A stretch of 42,038 nucleotides of DNA from Telmatospirillum sp. (GTDB taxonomy: Bacteria; Pseudomonadota; Alphaproteobacteria; Rhodospirillales; Magnetospirillaceae), in NCBI GenBank assembly GCA_031291415.1, contig JARLJB010000191.1, positions 1-42,038 on the forward strand. Reading direction: 5' to 3'. The notes under the pieces are model-generated. The model was not told the DNA's origin, did not search any database, and worked only from the letters and a program-made list of their open reading frames with translations. How positions within the stretch are numbered: position 1 is the stretch's first letter; each line of letters opens with the position of its first letter. Below are positions 25,501-32,631 of the stretch, one piece after another. A program made the translations under genes and the position numbers.

Positions 25501-28193
25501 TTGTGCGGACCAGCCAATCGCGCCCCCATGCCGAGACGACCGGACCAACGGGACGCGTCTTCGTGCTTCGCGCCGACCTGATCCCGATCGAGACCAGAAC
25601 CCTTCTCACGTCGGTCGCTCGAATCGTGCTGGTGGCGCAACGTGGCAGCCTGTTCGACCAGTTGGAGAGGATTCAGGACGATACCATCCCGGCAAGAAGC
25701 GCAGGCAAACGTCCGGTTACCCGTTCGGAGCAGCCGGCAGCGCCGCCGCCGCCGCCTGAGCTCGAATTCTACAACGGCTTGGGAGGGTTTGCCGATGGTG
25801 GGCAGGCCTATATGACAATCCTGGGCCCCGGCCAATCGACACCGGCGCCCTGGATCAACGTGATCGCCAATCCGTCGTTCGGCTTTCAGGTGGCGACCGA
25901 GGGCAGCGGCTACACCTGGGCGGTCAACAGCCGCGAAAACCAACTGACCCCATGGTCGAACGATCCGGTTACCGATCGTCCGGGTGAGGCATTCTATGTC
26001 CGCGACGATGACACCGGCGATCTCTGGACGCCGACCGCCCTTCCGATCCGTGACGAACAGGCGACTTACGTGGCCTGCCACGGACGGGGATACAGCCAGT
26101 TCACACACACGACGCATGGGATAGCCAGTGACCTCTTGCAATATGTTCCGCTTGACGCCCCTCTCAAGATATCGCGGCTCCAGCTCCACAATCAGTCGAG
26201 CCGGGTCCGCACGCTGAAGGTCACGGCCTACGTCGAATGGGTCCTGGGGCCGTCGCGAGCGACCTCCCTGCCGTTCGTGACGACGGAAATCGATGCCGCG
26301 ACCGGTGCCATGTTCGCCAGAAACCCCTGGAGCACCGCCTTCGGATCGCGCGTCGCCTTCATCGACATGTGCGGCCGCCAGACGACTTGGACAGGTGACC
26401 GCCGCGAATTCATCGGCCGCAACGGAACCTTGGCCAGTCCAGCGGCGCTCGTCGGCCGGATGCCACTATCCAACACCGTCGGAGCCGGCCTCGACCCTTG
26501 TGGCGCCATGACGGCAAAGATTGAATTGCAGCCCAATAGCCGCACCGAAATCGTCTTTTTCCTGGGCGAGACGGCTAACGCCGACGAGGCCAGACGCTTG
26601 GTCACACAGTACCGGGAGATCGATCTCGACGCGGTTCGTCGGGACGTCGAACGGTCTTGGGACGACCTCTTGGGCGCTGTCGAGGTGAGAACGCCGGATC
26701 GGCCGATGGACATCATGCTGAATGGCTGGCTGCTTTATCAGACTCTGTCCTGCCGCATATGGGCCCGTTCCGCATTCTATCAGGCAAGCGGTGCCTATGG
26801 TTTCCGCGATCAGTTACAGGACGGTATGGCGCTGGCCACGACAAGACCCGCCATAACACGCGAGCATTTGTTGCGGGCAGCCGGGCGCCAGTTCATCGAG
26901 GGCGATGTCCAACACTGGTGGCTGCCGCATTCCGGGCAAGGAGTGCGGACGCGCATCTCCGACGACCGCGCCTGGCTCGCCTACACCGTCGCCAATTATG
27001 TCGGCGCGACGCGAGACGTCGCTGTTCTCGATGAGGTGCTCCCCTTCCTGGAAGGAGGAAGGCTCGGGCTTGAGCAAAAAGAGAATTACTTCCAGCCCAC
27101 GACGTCCGACGAAACCGCGACGCTATTCGAACATTGCGCCCGCGGCCTCGACCAAAGCCTTGCCCTCGGAAGCCACGGTCTGCCGCTGTTCGGCACCGGC
27201 GATTGGAACGATGGCATGAACCGCGTCGGAGAACAGGGCCGAGGCGAAAGCGTCTGGCTGGGCTGGTTCTTGTACGCGGCCCTGACGGCTTTCCAGCCTC
27301 TCGCCGAGGCGCGCGGCGACGTGGCGCGCGCCTCGACATGGCGGGCGCACGCCGATGCGCTGCGGGCCTCCCTCGATCGCGAGGCCTGGAACGGCGAATG
27401 GTATCTGCGCGGTTGGTTCGACAACGGAACACCGCTCGGTTCGGCCAACAACCAGGATTGCCGGATCGACTCGATCGCGCAATCCTGGTCGGTACTCTCG
27501 GGCGCCGGAACGGCCGATCATGCCGACCGCTCGATGGCCGCAGTCGAACGCGAACTGATCCTTCCTCATGACCAATTGGCTTTGCTTTTCGCTCCACCTT
27601 TCGACAAGGCGACACTCAACGCCGGCTACATCGAAGGCTATCCGCCGGGAATCCGGGAAAACGGCGGCCAATACACCCACGCCGCCTTGTGGTCGGTGAT
27701 GGCATTCGCCGAATTGGGCGACGGCGACAAAGCCGCCGGCCTATTCTCGTTGCTCAATCCGATCAACCATGCCCGCACTCGGGCGGGCGTGTTCCGCTAC
27801 AAGGTCGAACCCTATGTCGTCGCCGCCGATGTTTACGCAACGCCGCCTCACGTCGGTCGTGGCGGCTGGACCTGGTACACCGGCTCGGCCGGCTGGATGC
27901 AGCGAGCCGGCATCGAAAGCATTCTTGGTCTCACCATGAGGGGGGATGTTCTCTGCCTCGATCCCTGCATACCGACGACTTGGCCACGCTTCGAAATGAC
28001 TGTCCGCCACCGGTCGGCACGCTACGAAATCGTCGTCGAGAATCCCGACGGTATCGCCAAAGGCATCCTTTCGGCCACCGTCGACGGGACAGAGGTAGCC
28101 CGCCGTCCATTGTGCCTGCCGTTACTCGATGACGGCGGATCGCACCATGTTCAAGTAAAACTTGGAGTTCCGCCAACGAGAAATGCCAAATAA
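19521..28193 (+). CDS. ndvB: Cyclic beta-1,2-glucan synthase
   Basis: Giant inner-membrane enzyme of 2890 residues, the length of Brucella Cgs and rhizobial NdvB. It builds cyclic beta-1,2-glucan for the periplasm by initiation, elongation, length control and cyclisation. Visible parts in order: an N-terminal region; TM helices (about 415-470); a GT84 transferase domain with VTLDADTRLPRDT (about 637) and HHRWARGDWQLLPWI (about 786); further TM helices (about 845-1010); a glycoamylase-like domain (about 1425-1560, YNARDLEFTYQYSNFG, MAHHQGMS). Two carbohydrate-binding units follow (about 1610 and 2085), then a GH94 phosphorylase domain with GTGDWNDGMNRVG (about 2560) and ENGGQYTHAALWS. No exporter (ndvA) is adjacent. 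The product likely serves osmoadaptation and host or surface interaction, by family knowledge. Confidence 0.95.
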   Translation: MTSLIRRVLRHMSSTPSWNSRNPIREELFGIERLEEHARSLAAAQLVKPKPARGHPLAGRLADNGAVLLDAYRSIAKAIDEGGVITPAAEWLVDNYHLVERHIREIRSDLPAGYYRQLPKLAAGPFAGYPRVFGIAWAFIAHTDSRFDKEMLIRYMRAYQEVQPLTIGELWAVSITLRIVLVENLRRLVTQILEDRTARSQADGLADRLLGVGGHAPEPVSTVLVRHEHGPLADAFAVQLVLRLRDQDPRITPALTWLDRRLSAQNMTADAVVRDVHRSQGASNVTVRNIITSMRLISDVDWTKLFERISLVDEVLAEGSIFRDMDFPTRNLYRSAIENLARGANRTEIDVARNAVLAAQRARATDLAAKNTDKAELEGDPGYHLLAGGRPAFETTIGFRLPLHSWATRLTRAFGIHGYGSAITIVAAALLALPLVALASLEQGTLWLCALGILGAIPAIDAAVALVNRAVTYSFGATPLPALDLLHGVPEHLRTLVAVPTLLTSRAAIAEQIERLEIHHLASPGGDLHFAMLSDWTDAETETVAGDQPLLALAAAGIANLNQRYGQTRPDTDGGSARFLLLHRRRVWNESEGRWIGWERKRGKLHELNRLLRGATDTTFVAVAGTPPHPPADVRYVVTLDADTRLPRDTVRRLIGKMAHPLNRPRFDDIAGRVVEGYAILQPRVTPSLPVGQEGSLFQRTFSSLSGIDPYASAVSDVYQDLSGEGSYAGKGIYDVDAFERSLAGRVPDSTLLSHDLFEGVFARAGLASDVEVVEEYPARYDVGALRHHRWARGDWQLLPWILGIRQRSTKGKPNATRDTKSRAWATIPAIGLWKMRDNLRRTLSAPMAVLALLAGWTRPFDAALVWTLFVLSTIVVPTLIPVVAAIRPGRPGITIASHLRALGGDFRSALTQSAFLVIFLAHQAWLMGDAITRTLWRLAVSRRHLLEWVTAAQTTIGRSPDLKGSYRRMSGALGIGVATLVLIGISELLGSPGHGTWPLGSWLLATPFVALWAASPAVARWVSLSPSDSQQLQMSDSDTHRLRLVARRTWRFFESFVTPTDHLLPPDNFQDNPIPVLAHRTSPTNLGLYLLSVVSARDFGWIGTAEAVDRLEGTLATMSGLARFRGHFYNWYDTKDLRPLDPKYVSSVDSGNLAGHLIALANACQDWKQRPPSASTRLAGIADAIDLTREEAAGLHDGRLTQTVTWRQFDDTLTTFAGGVRQTSDTDLPLRLTELVDDAENIADIAQALAVERGDASGVDMQFWAQASLNAIRSHNRDLKQNTAEAATVAARLTILEDTARSMALAMEFGFLFDQDRHLLSIGYLVPEGTLDTNCYDLLASEARLASFVAIAKGDIPARHWFRLGRTVTPVARDAALISWSGSMFEYLMPSLIMREPAGSLLERTNRLIVHAQIDYAATRHIPWGISESAYNARDLEFTYQYSNFGVPGLGLKRGLGENLVIAPYATALASMIDPRAAAANLARLEKVGARGRYGFYEALDYTPIRLPIGDSIAVVHAFMAHHQGMSIVAIADALLDGAMRTRFHAEPIVQATELLLQERPPRDVAVAHPWATEVPSTALARDIEPAGSRTFTSAGQMTPPTHLLSNGRFATMLTAAGSGYSRWGDIALTRWREDATCDDFGSYIFLRDVRNGEIWSAGFQPSGAEPDEYQVTFREDRAEFIRRDGALTTTLDVLVSAEGDAEVRRVSISNTGNRIRELEITSYAELVLAPQATDAAHPAFSKLFVETEYLADVGAILATRRRRTPVEPEIWAAHLAVVDGDAVGRPEIETDRARFLGRGHDIRTPMAVIDGRSLSNTVGTVLDPIFALRRRVRVAPGAVVRVAYWTLAASTREALLDSVDKHRDSTAFGRATTLAWTQAQVQLHHLGITAGEAALFQNLAGHVVHAASVLRPASDTIRRGGGAQSGLWAQGLSGDLPIVLLRIADSEYIDIAHQLLQAHEYWRMKQLAVDLVILNERQSSYVQDLQIAIETLVRTSQSRPHAETTGPTGRVFVLRADLIPIETRTLLTSVARIVLVAQRGSLFDQLERIQDDTIPARSAGKRPVTRSEQPAAPPPPPELEFYNGLGGFADGGQAYMTILGPGQSTPAPWINVIANPSFGFQVATEGSGYTWAVNSRENQLTPWSNDPVTDRPGEAFYVRDDDTGDLWTPTALPIRDEQATYVACHGRGYSQFTHTTHGIASDLLQYVPLDAPLKISRLQLHNQSSRVRTLKVTAYVEWVLGPSRATSLPFVTTEIDAATGAMFARNPWSTAFGSRVAFIDMCGRQTTWTGDRREFIGRNGTLASPAALVGRMPLSNTVGAGLDPCGAMTAKIELQPNSRTEIVFFLGETANADEARRLVTQYREIDLDAVRRDVERSWDDLLGAVEVRTPDRPMDIMLNGWLLYQTLSCRIWARSAFYQASGAYGFRDQLQDGMALATTRPAITREHLLRAAGRQFIEGDVQHWWLPHSGQGVRTRISDDRAWLAYTVANYVGATRDVAVLDEVLPFLEGGRLGLEQKENYFQPTTSDETATLFEHCARGLDQSLALGSHGLPLFGTGDWNDGMNRVGEQGRGESVWLGWFLYAALTAFQPLAEARGDVARASTWRAHADALRASLDREAWNGEWYLRGWFDNGTPLGSANNQDCRIDSIAQSWSVLSGAGTADHADRSMAAVERELILPHDQLALLFAPPFDKATLNAGYIEGYPPGIRENGGQYTHAALWSVMAFAELGDGDKAAGLFSLLNPINHARTRAGVFRYKVEPYVVAADVYATPPHVGRGGWTWYTGSAGWMQRAGIESILGLTMRGDVLCLDPCIPTTWPRFEMTVRHRSARYEIVVENPDGIAKGILSATVDGTEVARRPLCLPLLDDGGSHHVQVKLGVPPTRNAK

Positions 28194-28265
28194 CTCGGAA
28201 ACCATGAGAACAACATTCCGTCAATTATTTGCATATTTATTTCGATATGAAAAATAAACGTGCTC

Positions 28266-28279
28266 ATTTTCATGAAAAT
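28266..28279. repeat. 14-bp perfect palindrome after ndvB
   Basis: ATTTTCATGAAAAT reads the same on both strands. It lies in the AT-rich 180 bp between ndvB and the next small ORF, about 75 bp after the ndvB stop. It could be a regulator site for the small gene downstream; no known consensus is claimed. Confidence 0.4.
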
Positions 28280-28311
28280 TAAGAATTTGTCACCATATTG
28301 AATCCATGATT

Positions 28312-28352
28312 CGTGAGTTTCGATTTTTCACCCCAAAAAATCGAAACTCACG
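28312..28352. repeat. Perfect 17-bp inverted repeat
   Basis: The arms at 28312-28328 (CGTGAGTTTCGATTTTT) and 28336-28352 are exact reverse complements around a 7-nt loop CACCCCA. No U-tract follows on either strand, so it is not an ordinary terminator, though it lies 118 bp after ndvB. It ends 23 nt before the ATG of the next small ORF, inside its likely leader. Confidence 0.85.
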
Positions 28353-28375
28353 TCCTCCAACAGCGGAGCTCCGTT

Positions 28376-28660
28376 ATGCCTTCCCGCTTTTTCCCAGGCC
28401 CACCGGGACCTGACTTCCACAACAACCGGCGACAGGCGGCCATCGACCACCTCCGGAACATCGGCGTCAACCCCTTCGAAACCGTGCCGCTGGCACCGAA
28501 CGTCCTCCGGCAGGGCTCTCTGGCCAATGTCGAGGACCGCTATCTGCGGGAAATGCGGACCATGCCCCGCCTCGACGTCGAAGTGCGCTGGGAGCTGGCT
28601 CACATCAAGGAACAGATCAAGAGTCTCACCGGCCGCATCCTCGAAGCGCAAAGAACCTGA
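28376..28660 (+). CDS. Small unrecognised protein, 94 aa
   Basis: No family is recognised. The start at 28376 is chosen because GGAG lies seven bases upstream; the frame is open further 5' but that part would run through the perfect inverted repeat. The protein is soluble, begins with a Pro/Gly-rich stretch (MPSRFFPGPPGPDFHNN) and ends in a charged, probably helical region (ELAHIKEQIKSLTGRILEA). GC content and codon use look like the chromosome's own. The next small ORF follows 87 bp downstream on the same strand, possibly co-transcribed. Confidence 0.7.
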   Translation: MPSRFFPGPPGPDFHNNRRQAAIDHLRNIGVNPFETVPLAPNVLRQGSLANVEDRYLREMRTMPRLDVEVRWELAHIKEQIKSLTGRILEAQRT

Positions 28661-28747
28661 CAAGACCAAAGCCCTTCAGCCCGGCCCTGCTTGTCTTGCC
28701 GACATGGCCGGACTTGGATTACTCAATCGGCCTAAGGAGTCCTCGTA

Positions 28748-29074
28748 ATGTCGAAAGACGCGCCGACCGGATTGTACGATAACGCTGTTCTCTTCAATTA
28801 CAGCGGCTCGCCACGCAATAAACAAAGAGAGAAAGGGCGCAAAATACTCCAACATAAATTCGAAGTTGGACAGATGCTGTCTTTCTCACCCAGCATATTC
28901 GAAGCGGTTAAAGGAAAAGGTCCCTTCCGGGTGGTCAAGTTGTTGCCCGCTGACAGTGGCGACAACCAATACCGGGTGCAGAGCGAGTCCGATGGACACG
29001 AACGCGTCGTCCGCGAAAGTCAGCTCTCGCCGGAACAAGGGACAACGGCGACAGACTGTCCACCCGCGATTTAG
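28748..29074 (+). CDS. Small basic protein, SH3/KOW-like, 108 aa
   Basis: AAGGAG stands eight bases before the ATG, a strong ribosome site. After a lysine- and arginine-rich N-terminus (SPRNKQREKGRKILQHK), the core reads like a small beta-barrel (FEVGQMLSFSPS, GPFRVVKLLPADSG, NQYRVQSESDGHERVVRESQ). I recall similar short conserved hypothetical proteins in Rhodospirillales, usually several per genome, but no function. The pattern G-x-F-x-V-V-x-x-L-P followed by QYR-x-x-S-E and ERVVRESQL is the useful search handle. It lies in the accessory stretch between ndvB and the liu operon. Confidence 0.72.
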   Translation: MSKDAPTGLYDNAVLFNYSGSPRNKQREKGRKILQHKFEVGQMLSFSPSIFEAVKGKGPFRVVKLLPADSGDNQYRVQSESDGHERVVRESQLSPEQGTTATDCPPAI

Positions 29075-29516
29075 TGGATAAAATCTCTGATAGGAGAGTC
29101 TCCTGCAGTAATTCCGCCGCGCTTGCCTGATGAACGAGTCTCGAGGCTTGCGAGAGGGGGGAGCCGGTGAAGAAAATCCGTCGACCGGAGCCGCCTGGAG
29201 ATAGTGATGGCAAATCGCAACGCCCGCAGAGGCACGTCCGGCGATCGTTGATAGTGCGCTGACCGCCGATGGTCAGCCCTGCCCCGCAAGCTTCTTGGTG
29301 GACGACGTCATCGCCCAAGAGGCGGTGGTTTTTTTGCTCCGTCCTGAGCGTAGCAGAGAGGCCGACTCGCTCGCCTTTTATTACAAGGCCGACAAATAGC
29401 CAGATTGGATGGTTCACACGGTCTGCGGTTGCACAAAAAAATAGTCTGTGGATGATAGTAGTAGGCTGCTGATCTTTGGTGATGCCCGACCCAACGCGGG
29501 ACTGAAAGGCGCCACT
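29075..29516. other. Gene-poor stretch with a broken frame
   Basis: No intact gene is supported. It contains a 13-nt palindrome AGGAGA-G-TCTCCT at 29092-29104 and a coding-like frame at 29207-29399 that appears frameshifted (listed separately). The rest shows no recognisable signal. Confidence 0.5.
29207..29399 (+). pseudogene. Possible frameshifted small gene
   Basis: An ATG at 29207 has GGAG six bases upstream but reaches a stop after 14 codons (MANRNARRGTSGDR). The neighbouring frame is open from 29208 to a TAG at 29397-29399 and reads like protein (ALTADGQPCPASFLVDD, VIAQEAVVFLLRPERS, ADSLAFYYKADK), yet has no good start of its own. A single-base shift would join them into a protein of about 64 residues. 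No family is recognised. It could also be chance in a GC-rich region. Confidence 0.3.
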
Positions 29517-29816
29517 ATGTCAAAAATGTTTCAGCACAACGTGTTTGTTCCACGCATTGACAATGATCAATATGAAAATCTCCGAAACGTACTTGGCAGC
29601 AACGCTCCGCCATCCTATAAAGATTGGCAAAATATATTTTTACAAAGAGAAATATCATCACTTGGAAAGCCAAGTATTTTTGGATATACATTGGTTAATT
29701 ATGTCCATATAGATCCGGAAGAATTCTCACGATTCTGCAGTTCTACTGGGACAGAGAGAAATATAGATGGTATTGACGAGTTTATGTCGAATAAATTCAG
29801 CGGGAAAAACTTCTGA
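29517..29816 (+). CDS. Small AT-rich ORF, 99 aa, unrecognised
   Basis: The frame starts at the ATG at 29517 with GAAAGG about seven bases upstream; an earlier in-frame ATG at 29448 has no ribosome site. The product (MSKMFQHNVFVPRIDNDQYE..., with PPSYKDWQNIFLQREISS and GYTLVNYVHIDPEEFSRFC) looks like a real soluble protein. Codon use is markedly AT-rich (AATATATTT, AGAGAAATA), unlike every other gene in the window, which points to recent acquisition. I recognise no family and no partner gene. Confidence 0.55.
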   Translation: MSKMFQHNVFVPRIDNDQYENLRNVLGSNAPPSYKDWQNIFLQREISSLGKPSIFGYTLVNYVHIDPEEFSRFCSSTGTERNIDGIDEFMSNKFSGKNF

Positions 29817-30617
29817 CGCCTTAAGTGTTTTTATACCAACTTTTGGTGAATGCCGCTTCGCAGGAAGTTGGGGATTCAGATCGGAGAATGTGGAAAAGCG
29901 TTTTCAAAAAAACTAACGTATAAGATGGTAAAATTGTAGATGCTATGAAAGACACATGAGGTTTATCCCGATTGTTCTGGTGTAGCCGATATTTTGTTGA
30001 ACCACCAAGACACCAAGCTTAAGAAGTGCCGAATGTAAAATACAACTCCTCTGTGATCTCCGTGTCTCCGTGGTGAATTTATTTTCTACCGCAATTCTTG
30101 ATAGCGCAATTCCACTGGGGTGTGGAATCAGCAAAAGTTCACGTTGCGTTCCAATCTGGCGATGGAGCCAGCTTCTTTTCGGCGACGAACAGCGCACCGA
30201 TTGCCGGATTGAGCGAATCGATGAAGGGAGCGTTCGGAAACGATTGCTCCTGAATTTTGCATGTGTCCCCCTCGTGACTCAGCGTGGATCCACATCAAAG
30301 TGGAATTGCGCCCTCTTGATTACCATCATTTGTCGCCTAACCCCGAAGACGATCGAAATTCATCAAACTAGACAAGCCTATCGCTGGTCGATATTTCACC
30401 ACGGAGACACGGAGATCACAAAGATTGAGCAATGATCGAAGCTTGGCGACGGGTCGTCATCGATTTGCGCTGCGGGCATTAATCGCGTCGTCCGACGCAA
30501 TACCGGAGTACGGACACAGGAATGCCTGTGGCGCATTCCGTCACCTTGGTGTCTTGGAGCCTTGGTGGTTCGAAATTTTTCCAAGCCATCGGGGCGCCGG
30601 AAGCAAAGGGATAAGCC
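29817..30617. other. Gene-free accessory stretch with nested repeats
   Basis: About 800 bp without a supported gene. It starts with a small hairpin (CCAACTT at about 29838 with AAGTTGG about 22 nt later) and an AT-rich segment. From 29999 to 30571 it is occupied by a nested set of inverted repeats, described separately. The short frames here read TTETRRSQR and TTKAPRHQG, the usual translations of such repeats, and are not genes. Confidence 0.6.
29999..30571. repeat. Nested inverted-repeat element
   Basis: Three pairs of inverted repeats are nested. Outer: ACCACCAAGACACCAAG (30001-30017) against CTTGGTGTCTTGG...CTTGGTGG (30544-30568). Middle: 26 bp identical, 30052-30077 inverted relative to 30395-30420 (TTCACCACGGAGACACGGAG then ATCACA). 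Inner: GCGCAATTCCACT (30104-30116) inverted relative to 30299-30311. These CACGGAGACACGGAG and CCAAGACACCAAG words recur between genes in many environmental bacteria. No transposase is seen; it may be a non-autonomous or palindromic repeat element. Confidence 0.8.
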
Positions 30618-30827
30618 TTAAACGCATCCGGGCCAGAGGGACTGAAATCTCTGATAGAGTGGCCCCGTCATTACGCACATTCCGCCTATTCCGATTAAAA
30701 CGAATACATCAATAATATAGTGATGATTAATTATACGGCATTCCATATCCGTTTCTTTCAGATGCCAAGCTTCCCGTCCGCCACGGCGAGAACGGAAATA
30801 GCCGTCGGGCCAAGGGAGCCCGCTCAT
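30618..30827 (-). CDS. Possible small membrane protein, 69 aa
   Basis: The ATG at 30827 has GGAGG five bases upstream. The product starts MSGLPWPDGYFRSRRGGRE and has one hydrophobic segment near the C-terminus (IIDVFVLIGIGGMCVMTGPL, about 37-57), so it could be a single-pass membrane peptide. It lies 68 bp after the acyl-CoA synthetase on the same strand and might be transcribed with it. No family is recognised. The Arg-rich N-terminal half may be chance coding, so support rests on the ribosome site and the hydrophobic segment. Confidence 0.35.
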   Translation of the reverse strand: MSGLPWPDGYFRSRRGGREAWHLKETDMECRIINHHYIIDVFVLIGIGGMCVMTGPLYQRFQSLWPGCV

Positions 30828-30895
30828 TTGCCCCTCCGATCAACGCCGCCACACAAGCACTGAGTGAGCCATGTTGTCAGAGCGTGGCGCGAAGG

Positions 30896-32590
30896 TCACG
30901 CCGTCTTCTGCTCCCTGAGCCCCAGTTCCTCGATCATCATCTTGCGCATCACGAACTTCTGAATCTTGCCGGTGACGGTCATCGGGAAGGACTCGACGAA
31001 GCGGATGACCCGGGGAACCTTGTAATGGGCGATCTGGCTTGCGCAAAAGTCGGTGACCTCGGCGTCGCTCATCCGCAGGCCGTCCTTGAGAATGATCCAG
31101 GCGCAAAGTTGTTCGCCGAACTGCGGATCGGGAACACCGAAGACCTGCACGTCGCGAATCTTCGGATGGCCATGCAGGAATTCTTCGATTTCGCGGGGAT
31201 AGATGTTCTCGCCGCCACGGATGACCATGTCCTTGATGCGGCCGACGATATTGCAATAGCCGTCGGCGTCCAGCACCGCCAGGTCGCCGGTGTGCATCCA
31301 GCGGGCGGCATCGATGGCGGCACCTGTCTGGAGGTCGTCGTCCCAGTAACCGCGCATCACCGAATAGCCGCGCGTCAGCAACTCGCCGGCCATGCCACGC
31401 GGCACAATGCGCCCAGCGGCGTCGACGATCTTGACCTCGACATGCGGGTGGATACGGCCGACCGTCGAAACGCGGCGCTCCAGAGGATCATCGACGGCGC
31501 TTTGGAAACTGACAGGACTGGTCTCGGTCATGCCATAGGCGATGGTGATCTCGGACAGATGCATCCGCTCGATGACCTGGCGCATGACCTCTATCGGACA
31601 GGGCGAGCCGGCCATGATGCCGGTCCGCAAGGACCGCAGATCATAGCGCGCGAAATCGGGATGATTGAGCAGCGCGATGAACATCGTCGGCACGCCATAA
31701 AGGGACGTGCACCGTTCCGCTTCGACGGTCTGCAGGACATGCTGCGGATCGAACCCCTCGCCGGGGATGACCATGCAAGCGCCGTGGGTCACCGCCCCCA
31801 GATTCCCCATCACCATGCCGAAGCAGTGATAGAAGGGCACAGGAATGCACATCCGGTCGTTCTGGCTCAGACGGATGGCCTCGCCGACGAAAAAGCCGTT
31901 GTTGAGAATATTATGGTGGCTGAGCGCCGCGCCTTTCGGACGGCCCGTGGTGCCGCTGGTGAATTGAATATTGATGGTGTCGTCGAATTGCAGCGACGCC
32001 GCAACCTCCGCCAGGCGGGTCCGATGATCATCGGCGGCAAGACCGGATACCCCGGCGAAAGTCAGCATTCCGGGGGTCTGCCCATCGCCCATGCGGATGA
32101 CCACGCGCAGATCGGGCAGCTTCGCCGCCCGCAAGGCACCGGCCGGACAATGGGCCAACTCGGGAGCCAGGCTTTCCAGCATCTGAAGGTAATCGCTGGC
32201 CTTGAACGAGGGGGCCAGGATCAGCGCGACACACCTCACCTTGTTGAGGACATACTCCAGTTCGTGCAGCCGGTAGGCGGGATTGATATTGACGAGAATC
32301 AGACCGGCCTTGGCGGCGGCGAACTGTGTCACCACCCATTCCATTCTGTTGGGCGACCAGATGCCGATGCGATCGCCGGGGTTCAACCCGAGTGCGAGCA
32401 AACCGGCGGCGAAGGTATCGGTCTCGCGGCGCAACCGGTCGTAACTCCAGCGGATATCCTGATGGGTGACCACCAGGGCATCACGGTCGGGGAAAGCGGC
32501 GGCCACTCGATCAAGATGGCCGCCGATGGTGTCGGACAGCAGGGGCGTCGCACTGGCCCCATGGGTGTAGCTGTGGGTCCTGTCTTCCAT
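30896..32590 (-). CDS. Acyl-CoA synthetase (AMP-binding) of the liu operon
   Basis: ATP-dependent acid:CoA ligase of the ANL superfamily, 564 residues. The nucleotide loop is [18 protein letters not shown], the A5 motif is YGMTETSP, the A7 motif is [20 protein letters not shown] and the C-terminal catalytic Lys lies in [15 protein letters not shown]. The substrate cannot be read directly. Genes of this subfamily (medium-chain/branched fatty acyl-CoA synthetases) are common members of leucine/isovalerate clusters, where they could activate isovalerate or acetoacetate-related acids. GGGAG lies seven bases before the ATG. It is the last recognisable gene of the liu operon, 41 nt after the HMG-CoA lyase. 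Confidence 0.92.
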   Translation of the reverse strand: MEDRTHSYTHGASATPLLSDTIGGHLDRVAAAFPDRDALVVTHQDIRWSYDRLRRETDTFAAGLLALGLNPGDRIGIWSPNRMEWVVTQFAAAKAGLILVNINPAYRLHELEYVLNKVRCVALILAPSFKASDYLQMLESLAPELAHCPAGALRAAKLPDLRVVIRMGDGQTPGMLTFAGVSGLAADDHRTRLAEVAASLQFDDTINIQFTSGTTGRPKGAALSHHNILNNGFFVGEAIRLSQNDRMCIPVPFYHCFGMVMGNLGAVTHGACMVIPGEGFDPQHVLQTVEAERCTSLYGVPTMFIALLNHPDFARYDLRSLRTGIMAGSPCPIEVMRQVIERMHLSEITIAYGMTETSPVSFQSAVDDPLERRVSTVGRIHPHVEVKIVDAAGRIVPRGMAGELLTRGYSVMRGYWDDDLQTGAAIDAARWMHTGDLAVLDADGYCNIVGRIKDMVIRGGENIYPREIEEFLHGHPKIRDVQVFGVPDPQFGEQLCAWIILKDGLRMSDAEVTDFCASQIAHYKVPRVIRFVESFPMTVTGKIQKFVMRKMMIEELGLREQKTA

Positions 32591-32631
32591 GGCACGTCTC
32601 CCGATGCTTGTTCGTTGATTTTTTCAGCTTG

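Noticed and set aside
20856-26189. Long minus-strand frames opposite ndvB (757 and 994 codons)
   Set aside because: They lie wholly inside the identified 2890-aa glucan synthase and show only the composition expected of reverse-strand reading.
28312-28352. Reading the perfect inverted repeat as the ndvB rho-independent terminator
   Set aside because: The stem is AT-rich next to the loop and no T-run follows on either strand, unlike the clear terminator at 160-197.
29943-30197. An 84-codon minus-strand frame, and another at 30396-30584
   Set aside because: They contain TTETRRSQR and TTKAPRHQG, which are just the translations of the inverted-repeat words in this stretch.
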